From Coriobacteriia bacterium (GTDB taxonomy: Bacteria > Actinomycetota > Coriobacteriia > Anaerosomatales > JAAXUF01): a stretch of DNA of 58,603 bases. Shown in pieces: positions 18,573-27,013 of the stretch (position 1 is the stretch's first letter; each line of letters begins with the position of its first letter). Made by a program: the position numbers and the translations under genes. The DNA is taken from the NCBI GenBank assembly GCA_013334745.1, contig JAAXWY010000001.1, forward strand, positions 6,867-65,469, in the 5' to 3' direction. The notes under the pieces were generated by a model. It made no database searches. It was not told the DNA's origin and saw only the letters and a program-made list of their open reading frames with translations.

Positions 18573-18606
18573 CACGCGTGGACGAAGACCACGCGTGCGG
18601 TATCAT
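18573..18606 (+). promoter_or_regulatory. Perfect 9-bp inverted repeat with -10 box upstream of ppdK
   Basis: Arms CACGCGTGG (18573-18581) and CCACGCGTG (18589-18597) are separated by seven bases and pair perfectly. TATCAT (18601-18606) follows four bases later and can serve as a -10, with TGGACG (18579-18584) as a weak -35 at 16-base spacing inside the repeat. No T-run follows, so a terminator is unlikely. It may be an operator that gives ppdK its own regulation apart from ppsR. The regulator is unknown. Confidence 0.55.
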
Positions 18607-18645
18607 GCAGCACAGTTTGTGAACCCGGTTCTGAAGGAGATGGCA

Positions 18646-21408
18646 TTGTCGGATTCCAAGCGCGTCTACGCTTTCGGTGGGGGAAATACCGAGGGCAACA
18701 AGTCAATGAAGTTCATCCTCGGCGGCAAGGGTGCGAACCTCGCTGAGATGGCAAACATGGGGCTTCCCGTTCCGCCCGGGTTCACCATCACGTGCCAAGC
18801 CTGCGTCGACTACTACGGGGTGGAGCAGCTCAACGACTTCGCGGCCAAGCGCATTACCGTGGAGGATCTGCAGGGTCAGTACCCGGAGGGTCTTGCCGAG
18901 GAGATCGCCGAGCACATCGAGGCGCTTGAGGCCAAGATGGGCAAGCGGCTCGGAAACGATAACGACCCGCTGCTCGTCTCGGTTCGATCGGGTTCGCCGT
19001 TCTCAATGCCCGGGATGATGGATACCGTGCTCAACCTTGGGTTGAACGACACCTCGATCGTCGGGCTCATCGGACAGACCGGCAATGAGCGTTTCGCGTG
19101 GGACAGCTATCGCCGCTTCATCCAGATGTTCTCCAAGGTCGTCTTGGACATCGACGGCGACAAGTTCGAGAACGCCATCAACGAGATGAAGCTCGCTCGT
19201 GGCGTCAAGGACGATACCGACCTGTCGACCGACGACCTCAAGACGCTCGTGGACACCTTCAAGGTCATCGTCGGTGACCTCGACCCAGCCGCATACCCGC
19301 AACTTGTGGGCGCGGACGGTCGGGTCATCTTCCCGCAGGATGTGACGCTGCAGCTGCGCCTCGCGATCGAAGCGGTCTTCGCCAGCTGGATGAACGAGCG
19401 CGCGGTCCTGTACCGCAAGATGGAGAAGATCGCAGACGACCTCGGCACGGCCGTCAATGTGCAGACCATGGTATTCGGCAACAAGGGCGATACTTCGGCG
19501 ACCGGCGTCGGCTTCACTCGGAATCCGGCGGACGGCACCAAGGAGTACTACGGCGACTTCCTGACCAACGCTCAAGGGGAAGATGTCGTCGCAGGTATTC
19601 GCCTGACCGAGCCCATCTCAGAGCTCAAGAAGGTGCCGGGACTCGAGGCTGCTGGTGCCGAGCTCGACGAGGTCTTCGCAAAGCTGGAGACGTCGTACCG
19701 AGACATGTGCGATATCGAGTTCACCATCGAGCAGGGCACGCTGTGGATGCTGCAGACCCGTATCGGCAAGCGCACCGCGCGGGCGGCGCTCCGCATTGCG
19801 ATCGACATGGTCGACGAGGGCATGATCGACCAGAAGGAAGCTGTACTGCGCGTCGACCCCAACCAGCTCGATCAACTGCTGCACCCGCAGTTTGACCCCA
19901 AGGCCAGCTACGAAGTGCTCGCCAAGGGTCTCAATGCGAGCCCTGGTGCAGCGGTCGGTGAGGTCGTCTTCACCTCGGCTGATGCGGTTGAGGCCAAGGA
20001 GGCCGGTCGCAAGACGGTTCTGGTGCGATGGGAGACGAACCCTGACGACCTGTCGGGTATGTACGCGGCTCAAGGAATCCTGACGTCGCATGGGGGCAAG
20101 ACCAGTCATGCGGCGGTCGTCGCTCGTGGCATGGGTAAGCCCTGCGTCTGCGGGGTCGACAACCTCAAGATCGATGCCGAGAACAAGGTGGCCCGCGTCG
20201 GCGATGTCGAGCTGCATGAAGGCGACATCATCTCCATCGATGGGACCACCGGCGTAGTGGTGGTCGGTTCCGTATCCCTCGTTGAGCCAGAGGTGACCGG
20301 CGACTTCGACAAGGTGCTCTCATGGGCCGACGAGTTCCGGACGATGGGCGTTCGTGCCAACGCAGACACCCCTGATGACGCGGCACTTGGCCGCAAGTTC
20401 GGCGCAAGCGGTATCGGCCTGTGCCGTACCGAGCACATGTTCCTCGGCGAGCGCAAGATGATCATCCAGAACTACATCCTCGCCGATCACCAGGAGGACC
20501 GCGACGCCGAGCTGGCGAAGCTGCTTGATGTCCAGGTCGGCGACTACCTCGGCATCCTCGAGGCCATGGACGGATTCCCCGTCACGATCCGACTTCTGGA
20601 TCCGCCGCTGCACGAGTTCCTCGATAGCCCACGCGAGCTCGAGATCGAGATCGTGAAGGCGGAGTTCGCCGGGGCGTCGACGGCGGATCTCGCGGCGAAG
20701 CGTCGTCTTCTCGCGCAGATAGACTCGATGGCGGAGGCCAACCCGATGCTGGGTCTGCGCGGCTGCCGCCTCGGCATCATGCATCCCGAGATATACGCGA
20801 TGCAGGTCCGTGCGATCGCCGAGGCCACGGCCCAGCTTATGGCCCGCGGTCTCGACCCGAAGCCTGAGATCATGATTCCCCTTGTCTCCGTCGTCACCGA
20901 ACTCGAGACGCTGCGGGCTGAGTCTGAGGCGGTCATCGCGGGCATCGAAGCGGCCAAGGGCGTGAAGCTGAACATCCCCATCGGTACGATGATCGAGCTG
21001 CCGCGTGCGGCAGTCACCGCCGATGAGATTGGCGCTATCGCCGACTTCTTCAGTTTCGGTACCAACGACCTGACTCAGACGACCTTCGGCTTCTCGCGTG
21101 ATGACATCGAGTCGAAGTTCCTGCCGAAGTATCTGGATCGCAAGATCCTGTCGCGCAATCCGTTTGAGACGGTGGACCCCGGCGTGGCCAAGATGGTCAA
21201 GATCGGCTGTGACCTCGGACGTCAGGCCAAGCCGAGCATCAAGCTGGGCGTATGCGGAGAGCACGGAGGCGACCCGGACTCAGTCCACATCTTCTTTGAG
21301 ATCGGGTTGGACTACGTGTCGTGTTCGCCGTACCGCGTTCCGCTCGCTCGATTGGCGGCAGCGCAGGCAGCACTTGCTGCAGAAGCCACCGCTTCCGATA
21401 ATCGGTAG
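18646..21408 (+). CDS. ppdK: Pyruvate, phosphate dikinase
   Basis: Reversibly interconverts pyruvate + ATP + Pi and PEP + AMP + PPi through phospho-His, 920 aa from the chosen start. Order: N-terminal ATP-grasp region (GGKGANLAEM, SVRSGSPFSMPGMMDTVLNLGLN), central swivelling His domain, and C-terminal PEP-binding TIM barrel (CRTEHMF, SFGTNDLTQ, LGVCGEHGGDP). The catalytic His is about 488 in GGKTSHAAVVARG, and Thr486, the residue targeted by the regulatory protein, is present. TTG 18646 is preferred because AAGGAG (18634-18639) is six bases before it. ATG 18640 would touch the ribosome binding site. A clear terminator follows the gene. Confidence 0.95.
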   Translation: MSDSKRVYAFGGGNTEGNKSMKFILGGKGANLAEMANMGLPVPPGFTITCQACVDYYGVEQLNDFAAKRITVEDLQGQYPEGLAEEIAEHIEALEAKMGKRLGNDNDPLLVSVRSGSPFSMPGMMDTVLNLGLNDTSIVGLIGQTGNERFAWDSYRRFIQMFSKVVLDIDGDKFENAINEMKLARGVKDDTDLSTDDLKTLVDTFKVIVGDLDPAAYPQLVGADGRVIFPQDVTLQLRLAIEAVFASWMNERAVLYRKMEKIADDLGTAVNVQTMVFGNKGDTSATGVGFTRNPADGTKEYYGDFLTNAQGEDVVAGIRLTEPISELKKVPGLEAAGAELDEVFAKLETSYRDMCDIEFTIEQGTLWMLQTRIGKRTARAALRIAIDMVDEGMIDQKEAVLRVDPNQLDQLLHPQFDPKASYEVLAKGLNASPGAAVGEVVFTSADAVEAKEAGRKTVLVRWETNPDDLSGMYAAQGILTSHGGKTSHAAVVARGMGKPCVCGVDNLKIDAENKVARVGDVELHEGDIISIDGTTGVVVVGSVSLVEPEVTGDFDKVLSWADEFRTMGVRANADTPDDAALGRKFGASGIGLCRTEHMFLGERKMIIQNYILADHQEDRDAELAKLLDVQVGDYLGILEAMDGFPVTIRLLDPPLHEFLDSPRELEIEIVKAEFAGASTADLAAKRRLLAQIDSMAEANPMLGLRGCRLGIMHPEIYAMQVRAIAEATAQLMARGLDPKPEIMIPLVSVVTELETLRAESEAVIAGIEAAKGVKLNIPIGTMIELPRAAVTADEIGAIADFFSFGTNDLTQTTFGFSRDDIESKFLPKYLDRKILSRNPFETVDPGVAKMVKIGCDLGRQAKPSIKLGVCGEHGGDPDSVHIFFEIGLDYVSCSPYRVPLARLAAAQAALAAEATASDNR

Positions 21409-21417
21409 CGCTTACAG

Positions 21418-21448
21418 GAGCCCGGTCGCTTGTGCGGCTGGGCTCTTT
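21418..21448 (+). terminator. Rho-independent terminator after ppdK
   Basis: A 12-bp stem (21418-21429 with 21434-21445, two G-U pairs), loop TTGT, then TTTCGCTT. It lies ten bases after the ppdK stop and ends the ppsR-ppdK transcript. Confidence 0.8.
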
Positions 21449-21468
21449 CGCTTCCGAAGGGGGAGCGC

Positions 21469-21810
21469 GTGAAGGGCACGAGACTGTGGCAGGCACCCGG
21501 ATCGCCGATCATTCAGGGTCGGTCTCGTAACGCGCGCCCCTTCTGGGAGCCGTGGCTGCTCGGTGCGTGCGTCGCGCTTGCGGTGATTGCGGTGGGTGGA
21601 CTTGCCATCGCGATGCGCGAACCAGGCACGGCGCTCGGCGACGTTTTAGGCGCGGTTGCGTTCAATCTGCTCGTCCCCGCGATTCCCGGCGCGGCCATCG
21701 GATCCGCGGGGGGCATCGCGGCAGCCCGGGGGATGGGATGGCGGCCTGACTGGATAGCTGGGGGCATCGCCGGCGTAGCAGCTGCCGTGGTTGTCGTTGC
21801 CGTGGTATAG
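21469..21810 (+). CDS. Small hypothetical membrane protein
   Basis: 113 aa, not recognised. It has a short polar N-terminus followed by three likely helices (about 28-48, 60-82 and 90-113) rich in Ala, Gly and Val, ending VVVVAVV. The GTG start is supported by GGGGGAG at 21459-21465. It lies just downstream of the ppdK terminator and 33 bases upstream of dgt, so it may share a promoter with dgt, although none is obvious. No domain or catalytic motif is visible. Confidence 0.6.
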   Translation: MKGTRLWQAPGSPIIQGRSRNARPFWEPWLLGACVALAVIAVGGLAIAMREPGTALGDVLGAVAFNLLVPAIPGAAIGSAGGIAAARGMGWRPDWIAGGIAGVAAAVVVVAVV

Positions 21811-21843
21811 GCTCAAGCGAGCGAGGAGAGGAGCGACCGGCGC

Positions 21844-22887
21844 ATGCATACAGGGGGAGTGAGCACGAGGACCGATATCGAGTCCGAGGAGCACGCACGC
21901 CTCTCACCGCATGCGACCTTCGCCGATGAGACCGCCGGACGCGTCAAGTCCATCGAGCCGGATGCGTATCGCACCGACTTTCAGCGTGACCGCGACCGGA
22001 TCCTCCACTGCAAGGCGTTTCGCAGGCTCTCACACAAGACACAGGTATTTCTGGCGCCTGAGGGCGACCACTATCGCACTCGACTCACGCACACGCTTGA
22101 GGTCTCGCAGATATCGCGTTCGATCGCGCGTGCGTTGCGCCTGAATGAGGATCTCACCGAGGCGATCGCGCTGGGCCATGACCTCGGGCACACGCCGTTC
22201 GGACACACCGGCGAAGAGGCGCTCAACGAGGTTCTCTCGGAGCTCAACGCGCGAGAGCGCACGCTGCCTGCCAGCTATCACCACAATCTCCAGTCCCTGA
22301 GAATCGTGGAGCATCTCGAGTACGAGGGTAAGGGGCTCAACCTCACCGACGAGGTGCGTGACGGCATCGTCGGGCATACCGGTTCGCACATGCCGCGCAC
22401 GCTCGAAGGGCGCATCGTTCGAATCGCCGATCGAATAGCGTACGTGAACCACGATGTCGACGATGCCGTTCGGGCAGGCGTGCTCGACGAGGCCCAACTG
22501 CCGACGGGTCCGCTCGAGACCCTCGGACTGCAGCAGGGCGCGCGAATCACCACCATGGTCAAGGACATGATCGCCGCGTCATCGGATCTGAGTGACATCC
22601 GAATGTCGGAGCCGGTATGGGCGGCGATGATGGAGCTGCGCGCGTTTCTCTTCGAGAATGTCTACTTCTCCGAGCGAGCGAAGGCAGAGGAGCCCAAAGC
22701 GAACGCGGTGGTCAAGCAACTCGTCAGTCATTATCTGGCTCGCGTGGACAACATGCCGGTCGAAGAGAGGCCCTCTGAGCCCTCTCAGCACGTCCAGTCA
22801 GTGGTCGACTACGTAGCCGGGATGACCGACAGGTATGCGATCCGCGAGTTCGAGCGGATCTTCGTCCCCCAGAAGTGGCTTCTCTGA
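21844..22887 (+). CDS. dgt: dGTP triphosphohydrolase-like HD protein
   Basis: HD-superfamily dNTP triphosphohydrolase, type 2 (short) class, 347 aa. It carries YRTDFQRDRDRILHCKAFRRLSHKTQVF, RTRLTHTLEVSQISRSIAR (first His) and ALGHDLGHTPFGHTGEE (HD), then IVRIADRIAYVNHDVDDA. It likely hydrolyses dGTP or other dNTPs to nucleoside and triphosphate. ATG 21844 has GGAGAGGAG about 12 bases upstream; GTG 21859 is an alternative. dgt directly before dnaG and rpoD is a common bacterial arrangement. Confidence 0.92.
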   Translation: MHTGGVSTRTDIESEEHARLSPHATFADETAGRVKSIEPDAYRTDFQRDRDRILHCKAFRRLSHKTQVFLAPEGDHYRTRLTHTLEVSQISRSIARALRLNEDLTEAIALGHDLGHTPFGHTGEEALNEVLSELNARERTLPASYHHNLQSLRIVEHLEYEGKGLNLTDEVRDGIVGHTGSHMPRTLEGRIVRIADRIAYVNHDVDDAVRAGVLDEAQLPTGPLETLGLQQGARITTMVKDMIAASSDLSDIRMSEPVWAAMMELRAFLFENVYFSERAKAEEPKANAVVKQLVSHYLARVDNMPVEERPSEPSQHVQSVVDYVAGMTDRYAIREFERIFVPQKWLL

Positions 22888-22944
22888 GGGATCCCGGCAG
22901 ACCTCGGCTAAAAAACGCGTCGTTTCTGGTTTGTGGGCATGGGG

Positions 22945-22983
22945 TAGAATCGTCCGACACCGCGGCGTGAACGGCGCGGTGTC
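22945..22983 (+). promoter_or_regulatory. -10 box and leader hairpin upstream of dnaG-rpoD
   Basis: TAGAAT (22945-22950) sits in the 138-base dgt-dnaG gap. About six bases later begins a perfect 9-bp inverted repeat, GACACCGCG (22956-22964) and CGCGGTGTC (22975-22983), with a 10-base loop. If transcription starts near 22957, the RNA would begin with this hairpin. No clear -35 and no T-run are seen. It may stabilise or regulate the leader. Confidence 0.5.
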
Positions 22984-23025
22984 GTAGTCATTGACGGGGC
23001 AGGCAGCAATCGGAGGGAGGGACTC

Positions 23026-24852
23026 ATGGGCCGTATTTCAGACGACGATATACGGCGCGTTCGCGATGCGACGGACCTGGTGTCCCTCGTCTCGGAGCGG
23101 GTGGTCCTCAAGCAGAAGGGCCGTTTGCAGTGGGGTTGCTGCCCCTTTCACGCCGAGAAGACCCCGTCGTTCAAGGTCGATCCGGCGACTCAGTTGTGGC
23201 ACTGCTTCGGTTGCGGACTCGGCGGTGACGCGTACGGCTTCCTGATGCGAACAGAGAACGTTGAGTTCGGGGATGCCGTTCGGGTGCTCGCGGATCGCGC
23301 CAGGATCGAGATAACCGAGGAGGCGGGTGGAGTTCCTCGGGGGCACAAGGAGCGGCTCATGGCGGCCAGCGAGGCTGCAGCGGCCTTCTACCATGACTAC
23401 CTCACCAAGTCAGCGGAGGCCGGAGCGGCGAAGGCGCGCGAGTACCTGAGCAAGCGGGGCTTCGGGAGCACCGTTGCGAAGCGCTGGAGTCTCGGGTACG
23501 CACCGGGACGCGGAGTTCTCGTTCGGCACCTCGCCGATGCGGGCTACACATCCGATGAGATCGTCTCGGCGAACCTTGGTCTCGCCAGTGATGGTGGACA
23601 GGTTCGCGATCGGTTCTACGAGCGCATCATGTTTCCGATTCACGACCTGCAGGGGCGGTCGATAGGGTTTGGCGGCAGGGTCATCGAGCCCAAGGAGCCA
23701 AAGTATCTCAACACACAGGACACCCCCATCTTTCACAAGTCAGCAAATATGTACGCGATCGACGTCGCGAAGGCGACCATCACATCGACGGGTATCGCCT
23801 TGGTCGTGGAGGGCTACACGGACGTCATCGCCCTGCATGAAGCCGGTATCACCAATGCGGTCGCGACGCTCGGTACGGCGCTCACGCGTGAGCATGTGAA
23901 GTTACTCTCCCGTTTCGCGAAGCGCGTCGTGTATCTGTTCGACGGGGATGCTGCAGGCCTTCGTGCGGCGGACCGCGCGGCAGAGTTCATCGATCGCAGC
24001 GCGACGCCTGAGGCGGGCAAGGGACGTGTCGAACTCGAGGTCGCCGTGATTCCGGATGGCCTGGACCCGGCGGACTACGTCTCCACCCATGGAGCCGAGG
24101 GTCTCAATGCGGTGGTTGCCAGCTCGGTGCCGCTTCTGCGCTTCTCGATAGACAGACGTCTCGAGCGATGGGACTTGGACCGTCCCGAGGAGCGCGTCCG
24201 CGCGCTACAGGAGGCCGCCGAGGTGCTTGCCCCGGTCAAGGGTTCGATTCTCGCTGACGACTACGCCAACTACATAGCGGATCGTCTGTTTGTCGATTTC
24301 GAGACCGCCAAACGGGCAATATCCGCAGTGCGGAGCGGTCCTGGTTCTGAAGCCACTACCCACGAGGAGTCACATCCGGGCACCAAGCCTCCGGTGCTTC
24401 AGCCGGGGGATGCGAGGCAGCTTCGCGCCGAGCGTGACCTCATCGACCTGTACGTTCGGAGCGGTCGGCTGCGGTCGAGGGCACGATACTTGCTTGACGA
24501 GGACCTGCTGACCGATGAGCGGCATCGAGCTATGGCTGAGGTCATCGCACAGGTCGGGCCCGAGATGAGTCCCGCCGACGTAGTCGGGGAACTCGGTTTG
24601 CGGGTTCCTGGCTCGGCAGAGGCCCTCGCGGGTGCGGAGCTCGACGGGTTGGGTGAAGGGGATTACGACCAGGTCGAGGCCGATGTGGTGCGCACTCTCA
24701 AGGAGATGGCGCTCGAGCGGCGTATACGTGTAGAGAGTGCGTGGTTGAATCAGAACCGCTCGCTCAAGGACACGAACGAGTATGACGAAGTATTCAGGAA
24801 AGTCTCGGTACTCCAGCGCCAGCTCGCTGTCTTACGCAGCGGCGCGCGTTGA
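23026..24852 (+). CDS. dnaG: DNA primase DnaG
   Basis: Replication primase that makes RNA primers at the fork with DnaB, 608 aa. The N-terminal CHC2 zinc finger uses Cys39, His42, Cys60 and Cys63. The catalytic core and Toprim domain include the acidic motifs EGYTDVIAL and FDGDAAG. A less conserved helicase-binding C-terminal region follows from about residue 430. The ATG follows GGAGGGAGGG. It is 29 bases upstream of rpoD, the conserved dnaG-rpoD pair of the macromolecular synthesis operon. Confidence 0.96.
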   Translation: MGRISDDDIRRVRDATDLVSLVSERVVLKQKGRLQWGCCPFHAEKTPSFKVDPATQLWHCFGCGLGGDAYGFLMRTENVEFGDAVRVLADRARIEITEEAGGVPRGHKERLMAASEAAAAFYHDYLTKSAEAGAAKAREYLSKRGFGSTVAKRWSLGYAPGRGVLVRHLADAGYTSDEIVSANLGLASDGGQVRDRFYERIMFPIHDLQGRSIGFGGRVIEPKEPKYLNTQDTPIFHKSANMYAIDVAKATITSTGIALVVEGYTDVIALHEAGITNAVATLGTALTREHVKLLSRFAKRVVYLFDGDAAGLRAADRAAEFIDRSATPEAGKGRVELEVAVIPDGLDPADYVSTHGAEGLNAVVASSVPLLRFSIDRRLERWDLDRPEERVRALQEAAEVLAPVKGSILADDYANYIADRLFVDFETAKRAISAVRSGPGSEATTHEESHPGTKPPVLQPGDARQLRAERDLIDLYVRSGRLRSRARYLLDEDLLTDERHRAMAEVIAQVGPEMSPADVVGELGLRVPGSAEALAGAELDGLGEGDYDQVEADVVRTLKEMALERRIRVESAWLNQNRSLKDTNEYDEVFRKVSVLQRQLAVLRSGAR

Positions 24853-24881
24853 TCTGACGGCTACGAGAGGGAAGAGCAAGC

Positions 24882-26627
24882 GTGGCGGATAAGCCCAAGA
24901 AGGTAACGAAGAAGGAAGCGGCGGCCTCTACGGCTACGTCCGCGGTCAAGAAGAACCAGGCTGCTGCGAAGGCGGCCGCGAAGCCCAAGGGCGCTGACGA
25001 GCCCGCGACCAAGAAGGCGGTCCCTGTGGCGAAGTCTGCCCCCAAGGCCAAGGCGGCATCCTCGGAGAAGTCCGCTGCCGCAAAGGCCGCAGCGGCAACG
25101 GTTCCGGCGGCGCCGAAGCCCAAGGCCACGAAGCCCACGAAGGCGACGCCGGCGGTCACCAAGGCGAAGCCCAAGGCTCAGGCAGCTGCGGCTGACGCGA
25201 AGAAGAGCGTCGCCAAGCCGGCTCCCAAGCCGAAGAAGGGGGCGGACAAGCCCGCTGCGGTTGTGCCTGTGGTCGTTCCGGTTGCGCCCAAGCGGGCCAA
25301 GGCCTCGTCGGCTAAGTCGTCTGCGCCCTCGAAGCTGTTGCCCGAGCTGGAGCTGTCACAGGTTAAGACGCTGCTGACCATGGGTCGCTCCAAGGGGAAC
25401 CTCACCGATGAGGAGATCCAGGGCGCGCTGTCTGACGTCGATCTGTCAGACCAGCAGTTCGAGCACATCTACAATCACTTCCGGCAGGGCGGCATCGACA
25501 TCGTCGAGGATCTTGTCGATGACTCCGCCGTGCTCGCGGTCGTGGGTACTGATGGTGTCAAGGACGTCGATGTAGGCGGCGCAGAGCCCGAGGACCTCGA
25601 ACTTGAAGCTGAGGCAGTAGACATTCCGTTGCCGCCAAAGGTCGCCCCCGCCAAGAGCACGAAGAAGAAGGCCAAGAAGCGGGAGAACCTCAACGCCGTT
25701 GCGCCGTTGACCGGTGACCCGGTGAGGATGTACTTGAAGGAGATCGGCAAGGTGCCCCTGCTGACGGCGGCACAGGAGATCGACCTCGCAATGAAGATCG
25801 ATGCGGGTCTCGATGCCGCCAAGAAGCTCGAGGATGCCTTCGAGGCCGGTCAGACTCTGGAGCGCGCTGACAAGCGTCGTCTGTCCCGTATCGAGCAGGT
25901 TGGGCTCGACGCGAAGATGCAGCTCGTTGAAGCGAACCTGCGTCTCGTCGTCTCCATCGCCAAGCGCTATGTGGGTCGCGGGATGCTCTTCCTGGACCTC
26001 ATCCAAGAAGGCAACTTGGGGCTCATTCGTGCCGTCGAGAAGTTCGACTACACCAAGGGTTTCAAGTTCTCGACGTACGCCACCTGGTGGATTCGGCAGG
26101 CCATCACCCGTGCCATCGCCGACCAGGCACGCACCATCCGCATCCCCGTGCACATGGTGGAGACGATCAACAAGTTGATCCGTGTTCAGCGTGGTCTGCT
26201 TCAGGAGCTCGGGCGTGAACCTACCCCCGAGGAAATCGGCGAGCAGATGGAGATGACGGCTGATCGTGTCCGCGAGATTCTCAAGATCAGCCAGGAGCCG
26301 GTCAGCCTTGAGACGCCTATCGGCGAAGAAGAGGACAGTCAACTCGGTGACTTCATCGAAGACGGTGAGGCCGTGGTTCCCCCGGATGCTGCGAGTTTCT
26401 CCATGCTCCAAGAGCAGTTGTCGAAGGTTCTCGACGGACTTGCCGAGCGCGAGCGCAAGGTCATCGAATTGCGCTTTGGCTTGGTCGATGGCCATCCGCG
26501 AACGCTGGAAGAGGTCGGACGAGAGTTCGGGGTCACACGTGAGCGCATCCGCCAGATCGAGAGCAAGACACTGTGCAAGCTGCGCCACCCAAGCCGTTCG
26601 AGCAAGCTGAAGGACTACTTGGAGTAG
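24882..26627 (+). CDS. rpoD: Primary RNA polymerase sigma factor (RpoD/SigA)
   Basis: Housekeeping sigma-70 factor, 581 aa. Residues about 1-148 are a low-complexity Ala/Lys/Pro-rich extension like that of actinobacterial HrdB/SigA. A region 1.1-like helical domain covers about 150-205. Region 1.2 begins near [11 protein letters not shown]. Region 2 includes [31 protein letters not shown], for -10 recognition and melting, followed by region 3 and by region 4 with [17 protein letters not shown] for -35 recognition. The GTG start has GAGAGGGAAGAG upstream. A strong hairpin terminator follows and is shared with the opposing tRNA-Asn. Confidence 0.97.
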   Translation: MADKPKKVTKKEAAASTATSAVKKNQAAAKAAAKPKGADEPATKKAVPVAKSAPKAKAASSEKSAAAKAAAATVPAAPKPKATKPTKATPAVTKAKPKAQAAAADAKKSVAKPAPKPKKGADKPAAVVPVVVPVAPKRAKASSAKSSAPSKLLPELELSQVKTLLTMGRSKGNLTDEEIQGALSDVDLSDQQFEHIYNHFRQGGIDIVEDLVDDSAVLAVVGTDGVKDVDVGGAEPEDLELEAEAVDIPLPPKVAPAKSTKKKAKKRENLNAVAPLTGDPVRMYLKEIGKVPLLTAAQEIDLAMKIDAGLDAAKKLEDAFEAGQTLERADKRRLSRIEQVGLDAKMQLVEANLRLVVSIAKRYVGRGMLFLDLIQEGNLGLIRAVEKFDYTKGFKFSTYATWWIRQAITRAIADQARTIRIPVHMVETINKLIRVQRGLLQELGREPTPEEIGEQMEMTADRVREILKISQEPVSLETPIGEEEDSQLGDFIEDGEAVVPPDAASFSMLQEQLSKVLDGLAERERKVIELRFGLVDGHPRTLEEVGREFGVTRERIRQIESKTLCKLRHPSRSSKLKDYLE

Positions 26628-26654
26628 CTGGATAGACCCACATTCAGACGCAAA

Positions 26655-26690
26655 GAAGGCCCCGCATCGCTGCGGGGCCTTCTGTGTCTT
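26655..26690. terminator. Bidirectional hairpin terminator shared by rpoD (+) and tRNA-Asn (-)
   Basis: A perfect 12-bp inverted repeat, GAAGGCCCCGCA (26655-26666) and TGCGGGGCCTTC (26671-26682), with a TCGC loop. On the plus strand it is followed by TGTGTCTT. On the minus strand the bases after the stem read TTTGCGTC. It lies between convergent rpoD and tRNA-Asn and can end both transcripts. Confidence 0.85.
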
Positions 26691-26691
26691 C

Positions 26692-26766
<75 letters not shown>

Positions 26767-26799
26767 ATATCGTGCGCCCGGCGTGCGGCGCGAGACAGA

Positions 26800-26828
26800 A
26801 GTATACGAACGGTGCCGATTCAATGCAA
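26800..26828 (-). promoter_or_regulatory. Promoter of tRNA-Asn
   Basis: On the minus strand, TTGCAT (26828-26823) and TATACT (26805-26800) are separated by 17 bases. The predicted start is about 25-30 bases before the mature tRNA-Asn 5' end at 26766. The position and spacing fit a housekeeping sigma promoter. Confidence 0.6.
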
Positions 26829-26879
26829 CACGCTCTTTGGGGAGTTGCCGGCCTCTCAGCAGGAGTAGGTCTAGCGACG

Positions 26880-26908
26880 GCGCCGTATGGGTTAGAATCG
26901 TACGGCGC
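26880..26908 (+). promoter_or_regulatory. -10 box framed by an 8-bp inverted repeat, upstream of tRNA(CAU)
   Basis: TAGAAT (26893-26898) lies within the 13 bases between perfect arms GCGCCGTA (26880-26887) and TACGGCGC (26901-26908). The tRNA begins 20 bases after the right arm. A good -35 is not seen. The repeat could bind a regulator over the promoter or form a hairpin at the start of the precursor RNA. Confidence 0.45.
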
Positions 26909-26927
26909 AACCCCGGAAGTGACCTCG

Positions 26928-27002
26928 GGGCCCGTAGCTCAATGGCGGAGCAGGGGACTCATAATCCCTTGGTTGTAGGTTCGAATCCTACCGGGCCCAC
27001 CA
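26928..27002 (+). tRNA. tRNA with CAU anticodon (Met elongator or Ile2)
   Basis: 75-base cloverleaf. The acceptor stem GGGCCCG pairs with CGGGCCC. The anticodon loop CTCATAA has anticodon CAT, the T arm contains GGTTCGAATCC, and discriminator A and CCA are encoded. CAU tRNAs can be elongator Met or lysidine-modified Ile2. The C4-G69 and C5-G68 pairs in the acceptor and the AGGGGACTCATAATCCCT anticodon arm resemble Ile2, but sequence alone does not settle it. An amidase-like gene starts 11 bases after the CCA. Confidence 0.93.
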
Positions 27003-27013
27003 GAAAGGAACTC

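Noticed and set aside
25446-26588. A 380-codon open frame on the minus strand across rpoD
   Set aside because: It is the shadow of a strongly conserved sigma-factor gene in high-GC DNA, and its translation has no recognisable domain.
26783-27013. Longer N-terminus for the amidase-like gene, running through a tRNA
   Set aside because: The extension would translate the whole tRNA; ATG 27014 has a good ribosome binding site.
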